Of a stretch of DNA of 64,000 bases, positions 10,456-21,310 are shown in pieces; the first letter of the stretch is position 1, and every line of letters begins with the position of its first letter. A program made the position numbers and the translations under genes. Under the pieces are notes generated by a model. That model was not told the DNA's origin, did no database searches, and saw only the letters and a program-made list of their open reading frames with translations. The stretch is from Tigriopus japonicus (Eukaryota > Arthropoda > Copepoda > Harpacticoida > Harpacticidae), in the NCBI GenBank assembly GCA_010645155.1, contig CM021322.1, positions 7,584,614 through 7,648,613 on the forward strand, in the 5' to 3' direction.

Positions 10456-13400
10456 ATGGTGGTTTACATTTGGGCTCCCATCCAAGAGACCTGGCGTCAA
10501 TTGACGTTTTGTCTTCGGATTTTGGCCGATTTGGTCTCGGACGTGACGTTCCATTTGCTCTATTTCGGTCGGAAGAAAACGGTGCCTCCCTTAAATCACA
10601 AGATCCTTTTGCTTTCGGCGGTGCAATTGGCCCATAAAATTCGCACCAGACAGGTCTCTACATTGATTCATTTCTGTAAATAAGACTTGGCATCTGGACA
10701 TGACGATTTAAGGATTAGAGTATTTAGCAAGGTGATCCGGAGATGTGATTGGATGTCAATCCAATTATGGTTGTTGCTGCTTCTTCCTAAATCAAAACAT
10801 ATTTATCACATCTGTAGAATGTTTATTTTGTTCAGTTGCAACAGTACTTTTTAGTTTTCAACATCGAGAGTAATCGGTCACAGTTGAAGACAACATTTTC
10901 AGAAACACGACCCTTTTTTTTTAAGGGAATTTTTATTTTAGTGCTAACGAAAATTTGCTTTTACTTCAAGCCACTCGTTAAAACAAAAAGAAATAAAATA
11001 AACGACGTATACAAACGTAATGCCAAAGCACAATATTATTCAAACCTAACTTTAAACTTGGAGTGGGCTATAACATCAACCTTTATTTAACGTACGAAAT
11101 AATTGCCCTAACGACTAGACTCCCTTTAATATTACTTGTAAATTATTCAATTCCAGATATCTTCCGAATTCCTCGTTCGCGCTTGTATCGAACGTATCGC
11201 CGAAATCCAACCCATTCTCAATGTCGTGGTGGATCAACGCTACACCGAAGCCTTAGCCACGGCTCAAAAGATCGACCGTGATCTAGCCGCACTTGACAGC
11301 GACACCGCCTGGACTCAACTGGCCCAAGAAACACCCTTCCTCGGCGTGCCCTTCAGTCTCAAAGAAGGCGTGCGCGTACAAGGGCTGCATCAGAGCTACG
11401 GTTTACCGGCACGCGCCGATTACATCGCGCCTTCGGATTCAGATCCCGTGCGGGCTTTAAGAGAAGCGGGTGCGATTCCTTTGTGCGTGAGCAATGTCTC
11501 CGAATTGGGCATGTGGTGGGACTCGTCCAATTATGTGTATGGAACGAGTCATAACCCGTATGATACCACCCGAAGTCCAGGGGGATCCAGTGGAGGTGAG
11601 GCGGCTTTGCAGGCCGTTTGCGGGATTCCGATTAGTATTGGCACGGATACCGGAGGTTCGATTCGAACGCCGGCCGCTTTTTGCGGGTTGTTTGGCCATA
11701 AAGCCACACCCGGTAAGGTAGATGAAGGGTTTGGAATTGGATTGGGTGTTGAGTTCGGATTGTTTTGTAGGGCTGATGTGTCTTCGTGGGGCGGATATCG
11801 TGGATCCACCCGCGAGTTATGTTTCGCAATTGCAAGTGGCCGGACCAATGGCAAGAAATGTCGAGGATTTGGTGCCAATTTTGAAGATCCTCTTGGGCCA
11901 AAAAGCGGATAAACTTCAGTTTGAGGAAGAAGTAGGTTCAAATACGGCAATAGAGGAGATAGAGATATGTTTTGGTTGTGAAGTCCTTCGCATTTTTGAG
12001 GGGTTAAGGATTCACGGGAGTACTCTGAAATCCTATGACATGTTATATATAGAATTATATAGTTATATAAGAATTGCTAATGAATATTCGTATTTTCTAG
12101 ATTTTTTTGTAGCTGTTCCTAGCAGGGGAAAATTTCAAGAATCCCTATTTTTGGAATTTCTGGAGTCTTTCAAATGAAGCAAATTTGACAGACACAAAAA
12201 AGTGCGAATAATCATTGCGTTATGGTTTTGAAAATCATGACTAATTCAGTTTACTTCCCATGCCGAATATGATACTGATTTCTCATCCTTGAAAAAGATA
12301 TATTCATTTTTAAAATATTTCCTAAAAACATGGAAGAACGGTAATGGATGCATTTTATGTAAAAACAAACTAACAACCCTACGTACCTTGAAGTTCACAG
12401 ATATGATTTTTTTTAATGTCAAACCACTTTAAACTTAAAAATTCGTAGAATGCAAATTTGTTATTGGGTTAATAAAAAGATCTCGTGTCTCAAAAAGAGT
12501 GAGTTTTTTCCAAGTAGTTTTTCTTGCGCTCTGGTGATAAATTTAAGTGACATCAGCGTAACTTTTTATAATTTCAGGTGTATGTGACCCAGTTAAAGTT
12601 TTTTTACGTGGACGAGGGCATTGGTTCCAATTTGGTGAGCCCCGTTGCTCCCGAAGTTCGCCAAGCCCTTTTCCGAGTTATTGATTTCTTAGAGGACAAC
12701 TTTGGAGTCCAAGTTCAACGTTTAAAATTGCCAAGATTTCGTCAATCCATCTCAATTTTCACTCGCGCGTTAAATCAAGACTCTTGTGAATCGCCATTAT
12801 CCATTTGTCAGAGCTTAAGCAATAATCAAGGTAAAGGATTGTGGAATGCGAATTCCAAACTGATACAATTTTATTGGGCGTGCTTGTACTTTGGGCTAAA
12901 CTTTTTTCTCAATTAACTCATTAGTTATCCATCAAGATGTAAAAATGTGTTTAGAAACGTCCACAAATAAGTTTAAAGAAGTGGTCAAGATTAATTTTGT
13001 CTAATGATGAAGGAGCAACGAGTTCGTTAATATATCCGAAAATCATACCAAGTACATTTTGATTTCCCCCTCTCATGTCCAAATAACGCTTCGTGCATTA
13101 TTCTACAATTCTTAAAAGTCGATTATATTTGGATAGACATAGTTGGCAAGATTCCCAAAAAGCAAAGGTTATAAATGTTTTGGTACTGTTTGTTCAAGAT
13201 ACTCATTGTTGTCCTAATATCGAAATTGCTTTAAAGCCTTAACCTAAATAAGCACTCGCCACGTTTTGAAAAAAACACTGAACGGTAAATAAAACCGATA
13301 AATAAACTCCAAATATTTTGAGTAGAGTGTGAATTTGTAATATTTTTACTATGTTATCACACATTTCCTCAAATAACTCATTTTGGAGTAGGAAATATCA

Positions 13401-14371
13401 GTACCTAATAGGCAGTATTAGGTTATTATCGTTGTGAAAAGTTGTTGTGGTTTAAGTTCACTCAACGTAAGATAAGGTCAGGCTTTAATTATGAACTACT
13501 CTACATTTGGACGAATTTCATAAGTTCTTGAAGTTTATAAATGAAAAATACTGTATGTTATACTTTCAAGATTGCTCATACAGTTCATACTGTAAAGTGG
13601 ACCAACACAAGATTTTTAAATTTGTTCTTGGTTGAATCATTATTTTAAAAAAAATCAATCAATCATATCAAAAAAGGCTCACTCAACCGTTTTTGGTGAT
13701 TTTTTTTTCTTCCAAAGTTATGTCTTCATTGCCGTAGGTTCAATATCCATTCTTAAAGAGTGGTCTCGTTGGATTGTCGGTCGAGGAGGGCACATTTTCC
13801 CCAATCTAGTCAATGCTTCCATGGATCGAGTCTCTCAAGGGATCACCTGGACCACGAGGTTGATGCCATTCCGATCTTCTCAGAGTCTGAAAGAAACTCT
13901 GAAGGTCAATCAAGGCCGTGATTCCTTGAAGCGAGAACTAATGGTAAAAATTGTCACGACATCTCTTATTGGGAGTTACAATTAACTTACATTTGATCAA
14001 ACTATTGCAGGACATCTTGGGGACCAACGGTGTGCTTCTTTGTCCAGTTCATCCGACAACCGCTCCTTATCACTTTCAATCGTACACAAAGCCTTTCAAC
14101 TTCATCTACAGTGGCATCTTTAACGCCCTTGGATTTCCAGCCACTTCCGTTCCATTAGGACAAAGTTCAGAAAACCTGCCACTTAGCATTCAAGTAAGCA
14201 TCGATTTTTAATAGGTTCTTTCATGAGTTTTTTCAACTATTCTAAATTCTGTTGAAGATTGTGGCGGCTCCGTTTAATGATCGATTGACCTTGGCTGTGG
14301 CAAATGCTCTAGAACGACCTTTTGGAGGCTGGATCCCTCCATTTCGGGAGAATTCTAATCTGTTTTATTAA
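10456..14371 (+). CDS. Fatty-acid amide hydrolase (FAAH2-like amidase), seven exons
   Basis: Membrane-anchored serine amidase expected to hydrolyse fatty-acid amides such as N-acylethanolamines. Exons: 10456-10653, 11157-11712, 11771-11931, 12578-12830, 13738-13943, 14011-14193 and 14258-14371. All junctions are GT-AG, phases agree, and the join gives 556 residues, near human FAAH2. The N-terminus has a hydrophobic segment (about 15-36). The amidase signature is complete: Lys135 (FSLKEG), Ser210 (SPGGSSGGE) and nucleophile Ser234 (GTDTGGSIRTP), with the same 75- and 24-residue spacing as in mammalian FAAH. The end, FNDRLTLAVANALERPFGGW, is also typical. Exon 2 is clearly GC-richer than its neighbours; the 58-base second intron contrasts with introns of 500-900 bases. 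The gene is tail to tail with the lipase-GTPase gene. Confidence 0.92.
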
Positions 14372-14615
14372 CTATAACTGACACAGTTGTAATCTGTTAT
14401 ATATCTCAAAGTGAAGAAAATGAAAAAGAGTCGCGAATACGCTCAATTTTCATCATTTATTCAGGAGGTAAACATCAACAGGGCTTTAAAGAAATACTGT
14501 ACGTCTGAAGACGGCTTCATTTACGACCAATCTAAAAAAATCACATTGTCATTTACCTTGAGGATTTTCTTCACGTCAAAGTAACTCTGCTCCAACGTTT
14601 ATGTAGATTGAATTT

Positions 14616-14621
14616 TTTATT
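14616..14621 (-). terminator. Probable poly(A) signal of the lipase-GTPase gene
   Basis: AATAAA on the minus strand, about 95 bases beyond the stop codon of the gene at 14715-18044. The FAAH stop is a further 245 bases away, so the two genes end close together. Confidence 0.5.
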
Positions 14622-14714
14622 GTGGGGATCTTGGGTACTTTGTATCAGGATTTAGTGATAAATAGAGACGCTCTGAAACATGGTTTAACATTCACATCGG
14701 TTTAAATCATTTGA

Positions 14715-17700
14715 TCAAGACCAGAGTCTGGTAAAAGCTCTGTAAGCCTGGTAAGCCAATTCATAGATGAACTGGACGGTAATAAGGATGAAGCTATCAG
14801 TGGGCAAATTCATATTTTTGAATACCTTGGAGTTGATAGTGTTGATGTCGGCAAAAATGTTACACCGCATTAAATAACTTCGAATCTCTTCCTTAATGCC
14901 CTCTACTCCCACAATTCCCAATTTCCTCATTCCTGGCGAGTCTCCGACAATCCAATCGGTGAAAAGGATGTCGTCCTTAGAGACCTGAAATTTGCTATCC
15001 TTGCTAAAGTATTGGTTCAACTTGGCAGCAAAATGATTTTTCAATGTCGCCAGGGGGTCCTCCAATTGCTTCATTTCTTCTTGAAGAGCTCTGGGCAATT
15101 CATATCCGGATTTATTGATGCAAAGTAAGACCTTAGTCGATGCACTTCCACTCATTACCGAAAATACTGAACTAATTTCTCGGGCGATGGCGGTGTTCAT
15201 ATCACCCGTGAAAGGCACGACCACAATTATCAGGTTATTCATGGCTCCGCAAATCGAGAAGGTCTTGGCATGGTAATCCAAACTTGTACTTCCCGGAAAG
15301 TCCACCACAGACACTTTTTGGTCAACTTCGTAGATCACGGGCGCTGTGGTATGCTTGAAGTGTCCAGTTTCTCCGTCCACGCCCCAAATGCTATTGATGA
15401 GGGTGGTTTTTCCCGCATCTTGCATTCCAACTATTCCAATGTAACATTGCTCGGCCATGAGACTTCGAATTTCATGAATAGCCCGGATGCATCCAATCCG
15501 CTTGATGGCTAGTTTCTGAGACTTTTTGGTACACTCGCTGATGTCACAACCAATAAAGTTGTCCGTCCCCAATTGTGGATCAATCATCAAAAGCAGAGCC
15601 TTCTCACGATTGTAGAGGCTCTTGTCGTTTCTTAAATCAGATACCTCAAGCAATAGGTTTGATGTTGTTCCATTGGTTGAATTTCGGTTCTTTTTCATCA
15701 GCGTCTCGGTCATCCAGGCCAAAACTCGCTCATAGTTTTCATCCACTGCACTTCTTTGGAAGGTATAATTTGCCGCAGCTCCGGTACCAAAGAAACCAAA
15801 AAGTCCGGCCAACCCAGACATGAACATTGAAGAAGTCTCCATCAACCCTACAATGACCAAACCTGGTCCTGCAAAGTAGGCAAAAGCCAATCCGGCTAAA
15901 AGGGCAGGCAGACCAAAGCCTACATGTGCTTGAAAGGTCATTTTCAGAGGACTCCTCAAGTGCCGTTCAATTTGGGTGCAAATGGCCTGAATTTTCTCGA
16001 ATTCAGTTTCATTACTCAAAATGTACTGGTTTTTGCCGCTAGTGTCTCGAAATGTATCAGAGAGGCATTTGATGTCGGACTCATTCAAGGCATTTGTGGC
16101 TAGATTCATCACTTCTTGGATGAGTCGCTCGTTAATAGGTTTCCATGTGTCTTGTCCGGGTCTATGGATGCGGGTTAAATGAGCCACAGCCATTCCCCTT
16201 TGAATTGCTCTTTTGATGAGGATGGCTAAGGAATCATGATCAGAGAGCACCTCTTTCATGGAGGGCAACTTGACGTTTCGGAAGTGTTCCTTGCGTAACA
16301 AATATTCGCACTCACCAAATATTGTCACTACTTTGATTACAGAGCCTAGGTCGGAAACAAAAAGGTCGTACATGCATTCTTCCTTGATGACTAAAGTTTC
16401 CATTCCGTCAGCTTCTACCATTTTCTCGCATGTGTAGGAATCCGGATTTCTGGCGAAGGGACAACCAAAGAAGAAAATGCATTTTTCAATGATTACTTCC
16501 AACAAGTGATAACCCGTTAATCTGAGCTGAAGGTAATTCTTTTTGGGAGCATGTTTTTCCACCTGCACCAACTCGGCTGTTTTGATGTGAGGATGGAAGA
16601 TGTCCATGAATTCGATTCGCCGTGGAATTTGCTGAACAGTTTCTTGGTCAATGGATTTTCCAACGCATTTATTCCAACGGGCGATCATCTCTTTATAGTC
16701 ATGTATTCCATGAAAGACCGGGATGCCGTGAGAATGTGGAGTAAGGGATTGCTTGGAGAACATCTCCAAGATATCTTTTTTGCGATTGTCCTCACAATGT
16801 TGGGCGAAAGCAGGTGAATCCCAAACGTTTTTACAGAGCACCAAATAATTACCCAAGTACGAGTATACTCCATCATTTCGGGTGCTGATTTTTACCTGTT
16901 GAAGGACTCTTGAGACCTCCTTGTCCATGAACGGACGCTCAGCATCATTGTCAAAACTCATTATTGTTTGGTGCAAAACCGGTTCTACAAAGGCAGCCAT
17001 TTTCTCCAACAATTGATTGCATTCACGTTTTTGGTCTATCCAGGACTGATGTTTCCTCTTCATGGTTTGATCAGTTGGTTTAAGAGTCGATTTTCTAATA
17101 TCAGTCTCCAATCGGCCTAAATTGGCTGACAATAGTTGCAAGTTAGAGAAGATTTGAGGCAGTGGATCCTGATCATTTTTAAAGTTGTAAATGTGACGTT
17201 CCAAGTCATTGCTTTGGCAGTATTGTCTAAAGACGCCATCTCCCACCATTGGAGCTCCAAATGTGATACATTTGACCCAGGGGCCACGGCTCTTATCTGG
17301 GTCGGTTGAAGCTCGAAGCTTGATCATGGTCATTATGGCCGTCAGGGTTGCCACAGCTCCACCCAATGAGTGACCGCAAAAAATGATGTTCTGCGAGAGT
17401 AGGTTACTTTCAGTTAAGAACTTAAGAACTGGAAAGGCCATGGCTTGCTTTAGAAACCCCGAGTGAAGCATGCCTTTCATGTCGTTCATGCCTTTTGAGG
17501 CCTCCTCTTGACACGCGTGGAGGTTTTCACGCCAATCCGCAATGTTATGGGGACCCCTGAAGGCAATGTACACCCGATCTTTGTCAATTTCTTGGGCAAT
17601 CACAAAACGGAATCGACCATAGGGACAGCTCAAAACCTTCTTAAAGTTGTGATCTTTTAACTTCTCCATTAAATATTCGTCTGTTTCTTGATGATTGGAC

Positions 17701-18044
17701 GCGTACACAGCTCCACTCAACACCACAGCATTTTGAACCAACTCTGGTAATGGTTTCCAGTCCCATACATTATCAATAGTCTTCTTTGGGGGAGATGAGG
17801 GTTCTGTTTCTGTGTGTGAAGTTTTAGGTGGGATATGGTAAACTTGTCCGATTACATACTTTCGCCTCCTGTGAATTGAAAAGAAACACTTTTGCCCGGA
17901 TGACGGGTCTATCCAATACAAGCTATTGGGAGTAAATGGTAAGTTGAATGCCTCAACCAAAAGACAGGCTTCCACGTCGTCCAAATCCACGGAAATGGTC
18001 TTGTCGCCATACTTGATTTGAATATCGCGATTTTGCTCCACCAT
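14715..18044 (-). CDS. Lipase_3-like / IRG- or dynamin-like GTPase fusion protein
   Basis: Single uninterrupted frame of 1,109 codons; the start has a good Kozak context (CAGCCATGG). Residues 1-60 form a small beta-rich, ubiquitin/PB1-like region (IQIKYGDKTISVDLDD). Residues 95-405 are a class-3 lipase-like domain: AFRGPHNIADW (161-171), HSGF (194), nucleophile elbow GHSLGG with Ser226, and acidic NDQDPLP (290-296). The usual His motif is altered (VYSYLG, about 393-398). Residues 406-700 are unassigned and mostly helical-looking. Residues 708-757 are a Gly/Ala-rich hydrophobic hairpin that could enter a membrane. The G domain follows: P-loop GMQDAGKT (873-880), switch-I Thr near 899, DFPGS (915-919), NKSG (977-980). 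The last 27 residues are hydrophobic and aromatic. The G domain most resembles immunity-related or dynamin-like GTPases. I do not know a characterised protein with this domain order. Confidence 0.85.
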   Translation of the reverse strand: MVEQNRDIQIKYGDKTISVDLDDVEACLLVEAFNLPFTPNSLYWIDPSSGQKCFFSIHRRRKYVIGQVYHIPPKTSHTETEPSSPPKKTIDNVWDWKPLPELVQNAVVLSGAVYASNHQETDEYLMEKLKDHNFKKVLSCPYGRFRFVIAQEIDKDRVYIAFRGPHNIADWRENLHACQEEASKGMNDMKGMLHSGFLKQAMAFPVLKFLTESNLLSQNIIFCGHSLGGAVATLTAIMTMIKLRASTDPDKSRGPWVKCITFGAPMVGDGVFRQYCQSNDLERHIYNFKNDQDPLPQIFSNLQLLSANLGRLETDIRKSTLKPTDQTMKRKHQSWIDQKRECNQLLEKMAAFVEPVLHQTIMSFDNDAERPFMDKEVSRVLQQVKISTRNDGVYSYLGNYLVLCKNVWDSPAFAQHCEDNRKKDILEMFSKQSLTPHSHGIPVFHGIHDYKEMIARWNKCVGKSIDQETVQQIPRRIEFMDIFHPHIKTAELVQVEKHAPKKNYLQLRLTGYHLLEVIIEKCIFFFGCPFARNPDSYTCEKMVEADGMETLVIKEECMYDLFVSDLGSVIKVVTIFGECEYLLRKEHFRNVKLPSMKEVLSDHDSLAILIKRAIQRGMAVAHLTRIHRPGQDTWKPINERLIQEVMNLATNALNESDIKCLSDTFRDTSGKNQYILSNETEFEKIQAICTQIERHLRSPLKMTFQAHVGFGLPALLAGLAFAYFAGPGLVIVGLMETSSMFMSGLAGLFGFFGTGAAANYTFQRSAVDENYERVLAWMTETLMKKNRNSTNGTTSNLLLEVSDLRNDKSLYNREKALLLMIDPQLGTDNFIGCDISECTKKSQKLAIKRIGCIRAIHEIRSLMAEQCYIGIVGMQDAGKTTLINSIWGVDGETGHFKHTTAPVIYEVDQKVSVVDFPGSTSLDYHAKTFSICGAMNNLIIVVVPFTGDMNTAIAREISSVFSVMSGSASTKVLLCINKSGYELPRALQEEMKQLEDPLATLKNHFAAKLNQYFSKDSKFQVSKDDILFTDWIVGDSPGMRKLGIVGVEGIKEEIRSYLMRCNIFADINTINSKVFKNMNLPTDSFILITVQFIYELAYQAYRAFTRLWS

Positions 18045-19491
18045 GGCTGATGATTCAAGAGATCAGCAGTTCAGCACAATGTTTCAGTCTCAAAGTAAAC
18101 ACATATTTTTGCAGATATGGCCAGGCCAGAACTATACTCTACAAAGCTTTGATTACGTAAAAGCCTTACGTTCAGGCCGACAGCCGCAATCACTACGTAA
18201 AAACAACTAAAGCAATAAATGTTTTCAATATTGTCCTTCATATCACTTTGATGTAGTGTGTGCGTGTGTGTATGGTGCATATTTGTATCCAAATTTGATC
18301 TCAATATACACATAAACTGATGTATAACCTAAAACTGATTTTAAAATAATAATCTTCATTGCGACTTTCGTGTCATTGGACATTACAACAAGCATTTTTA
18401 GCCTTGCGATGGTTGGTTCACATGTTGGTCGCCATTCGAGGCGTCGTGTCCAGTTTTCCTTCCATCGATGGGACGTTGATGACCGAATAATGAAGTTGTT
18501 CCGTTTGAGCTGTTCCTTGTCCTATTTCGATTGAGGTCCGCCATCTGTGATCTGGAAAAAGGGCTTATCTCTCGAGGGGGCAATTATCACACATTAATTA
18601 ATATTAATATAATATATTAAATTATATATTAATATTATATAAATATTAATATATTTTAATAATAAATTTTTTAAAATTTATTAAATTTATTTATTATTTA
18701 TTAAAAAATATCAACTAAAAACTTCAAAGCTATTGTTATAACGTTTTGGAAAAGCTGACAATATCAAATCAGATGCATAAAAGAACCCACAAGCAGATGC
18801 AATTTTGTCTTTCATTGCACTTTTTGGTCACTCTTCCATTTGCCTCAAGAAAAATATCCTTCGAACTCACTTTTTAGGGCGGGAATGTTTAAAAATATCC
18901 ATTTTTTTTTAAATGTAAATATTTTTCTTATTTCATCGAGTACCTAATGAAAAAGGGGAAGATATGAAACCCTAGAGAGCCCAGGTAACCAAATTGATGG
19001 TTGATTCTCTTTGAGAGCATTTTTAATTCTTCTCTCAATGGCATTTTCACACCGTGGCTATCCAATCACTTCACAAGGAAAATACTTACTGTTACAGGGT
19101 CTATTGTTGGTAAAGTTTGATTATTCAATGTCTGCGGTTTCAGTGTCTCAAACTGAGTGAGGGGCTTCCAGGATTAATCCAAATTTAGAATACATCGTAC
19201 ATGAATTAAGTAGTAGTAGTTCATCTCTTTCATCTCATCACCATAGATCGATCGCGCTGAGCAAAATAGAGTTTCGTTTATGGCATTGTGCGAATTGTGT
19301 CAATTATCTCATCAATGACGACATGAGCACATTCATTCTCACGGGCTCCAACAAGGAAATGTAAGACTTCCTATCATTAACAGTTTGCGATTTTGGAACT
19401 GTCAATTTGAAGAAATCCGTTAAAAAATGTAACATTCATGATAGTCTTACAACATCTACACTTCGGCCACCAACCGGTATGTTGGCATTTG
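18045..19491. other. Upstream region of the lipase-GTPase gene and AT-rich spacer
   Basis: It holds the presumed minus-strand promoter/5' UTR, a short TG-rich microsatellite near 18255-18272 and a nearly pure AT block with many short palindromes at 18594-18710. No coding content is recognised. Confidence 0.4.
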
Positions 19492-19925
19492 GTTGGTGAC
19501 ACTTTTCTGCCTTTTTTACTTTTCTGCCTTTTTTACTTTTCTGCCTCTTTTACTTTTCTGCCTCTTTTACTTTTCTGCCTCTTTTACTTTTCTGCCTTTT
19601 TTACTTTTCTGCCTCTTTTACTTCTCTGCCTTTTTTACTTTTCTGCCTCTTTTACTTTTCTGCCTCTTTTACTTTTCTGCCTTTTTTACTTTTCTGCCTC
19701 TTTTACTTTTCTGCCTCTTTTACTTTTCTGCCTTTTTTACTTTTCTGCCTCTTTTACTTTTCTGCCTCTTTTACTTTTCTGCCTTTTTACTTTTCTGCTT
19801 TTTTTTACTTTTCTGCCTTTTTTACTTTTCTGCAATTTTTTACTCTTTTGCTTCTTTTACTTTTCTGCCTTTTTTACTTTTCTGCCTTTTTTTACTTTTC
19901 TGCCTTTTTTTACTTTTCTGCAAAC
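19492..19925. repeat. Pyrimidine-rich minisatellite, about 17-bp unit
   Basis: Around 25 head-to-tail copies of TTTTCTGCCTCTTTTAC and its variant TTTTCTGCCTTTTTTAC, with small length changes toward the right end. Every purine lies on one strand, so the array is a strong polypyrimidine tract. The long translated frames here (repeats of Phe/Leu/Cys) only reflect that three units give 51 bases; they are not genes. Confidence 0.95.
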
Positions 19926-20500
19926 AGTAGCAATAGTGGTAATAGCTTTTTCCTTGATCTTTTGGGTCCTTGAGAACCCAGAAAACTTTGTTAACTAACG
20001 GGGTTGATTTTCCAAGTGCAAATTTCTACTCAACAAATTACTGATGAATTGAACAAGGGCAGGAAAACATTTTTCGAGAACAATGCAAAGTTATCCTTGA
20101 AAAAGACATGGATATTTGGCCCACAGGTTTTTGACCATTGTCAACTTCAAGCTTTATTTGAAGAAAATTTTATCTAGAGCAAAAAAAACCATCTTTGAAG
20201 CAGCGTAAAATGGCTTGATTACGTTCAATTAAACATGCTGACAGAAAGAAAAAAATGTACAAATGTACAATCAAGCTTGTAAAAAAAAGAACGTGATATA
20301 CTCACCAATCTGCACCAACAACCAAGAGCGCAAATAGAACTTATGATGTAAATAACATTTGGTTTACCAAAATAAAACCAGTTTCTTACCAAGGTGCATT
20401 TCTCAATGAACGAGTAGTGTCTCACGAAACCTTTCACTAAACATGTCACTTGAACATTTAAAGTTCTGAAAAAAAGCTTTACATTTTTGTACGATCTGCC
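19926..20500. other. Spacer, nothing recognised
   Basis: AT-rich sequence between the minisatellite and a hAT element. Confidence 0.3.
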
Positions 20501-20587
20501 CTCTTGAACAGAGGTTCTTAAATTATTTTTTTTTTTTACGCCAGGGCCCCCTTAGAGCTTCTTGAGAAGCCCAGGGACCCTTACCCT

Positions 20588-20588
<1 letters not shown>

Positions 20589-20620
<32 letters not shown>
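20589..20620. repeat. (CA)n microsatellite
   Basis: About 15 uninterrupted CA dinucleotides followed by C-rich sequence, inside the hAT element. Confidence 0.95.
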
Positions 20621-20621
<1 letters not shown>

Positions 20622-20829
20622 CTCCCCCTCCCACACACTCTACAAAATAGTAGTAAAACATCCTTTAGATATGCACATTTTTAGCAACGGTTCAATTATT
20701 CTAAAAAATCAATTGGAAATTTATAGTTAAGATACATTATGTATTTACATAATTATATCATATTACAATATTATACATTATAGCACTGATTGCGATGGTA
20801 ACTTTAAACAATCATAATTTTTAATCAAC

Positions 20830-21310
20830 TATAACATAGCAAACAAGGCTGCTACTCCTAATTATCGCCGTCATCAACATCACAAAAGCACAAAAATCAG
20901 CCTCCACCACGGCCTTCACGCGGACATTGAACCACGTAGTTGGAGCTTTCACCCTTGCCTCGTCTATATTGTTGCCCTTCTCGTTGATGGCACTGATTTG
21001 GGAGGTCTTCATGTTGTGGACTCTTATGTTGGTCCTTTCTTTCAACACGCCCGAGAAAGACTAATCCATTGGACTTCAATCTGGAGAACTAGGTGGCCAT
21101 GTATCCTTGGAGGTGAAGTTGTAGCTGTTCTCCTAGAGCCACAGAAGAGACTTTTTGTATACATGACAGGGTGTATCGTCTTTTTGCCGTACCAGGGGAC
21201 GGTTACCAGTTGTCTCCTTGGTGAAAGGGATTAACACATCCTTAAATAGAATGCCTGTGTTGGCCCTGAGCCGTGTTACGGTGATGTGTGGAGACATGGT
21301 ATGGTCTTCA
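20830..21310 (-). pseudogene. Mariner-type (Tc1/mariner) transposase pseudogene
   Basis: Minus-strand translation from about 21298 runs through RLRANTGILFKDVLIPF, then QKDDTPCHVYKKSLLWL (second catalytic Asp block) and ENSYNFTSKDTWPPSSPD with a following SPMD..SF, the W-P-SPDLNP-D-Y catalytic signature of mariner transposases. Stop codons interrupt the frame after LLWL, inside PDLNP and after PMD, so the enzyme is dead. The C-terminal part continues to about 20850. No mariner terminal repeats were found, and the whole piece lies inside the hAT element at 20509-22011. Confidence 0.75.

Noticed and set aside
11457..11950. Minus-strand and alternate-frame ORFs in the FAAH region
   Set aside because: Shadows of exons 2 and 3, which show the amidase signature and valid splice sites on the plus strand.
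19438..19998. Long Phe/Leu/Cys-rich open frames (186 and 145 codons)
   Set aside because: They are the translation of the 17-bp minisatellite; all frames stay open because the unit lacks stop codons.
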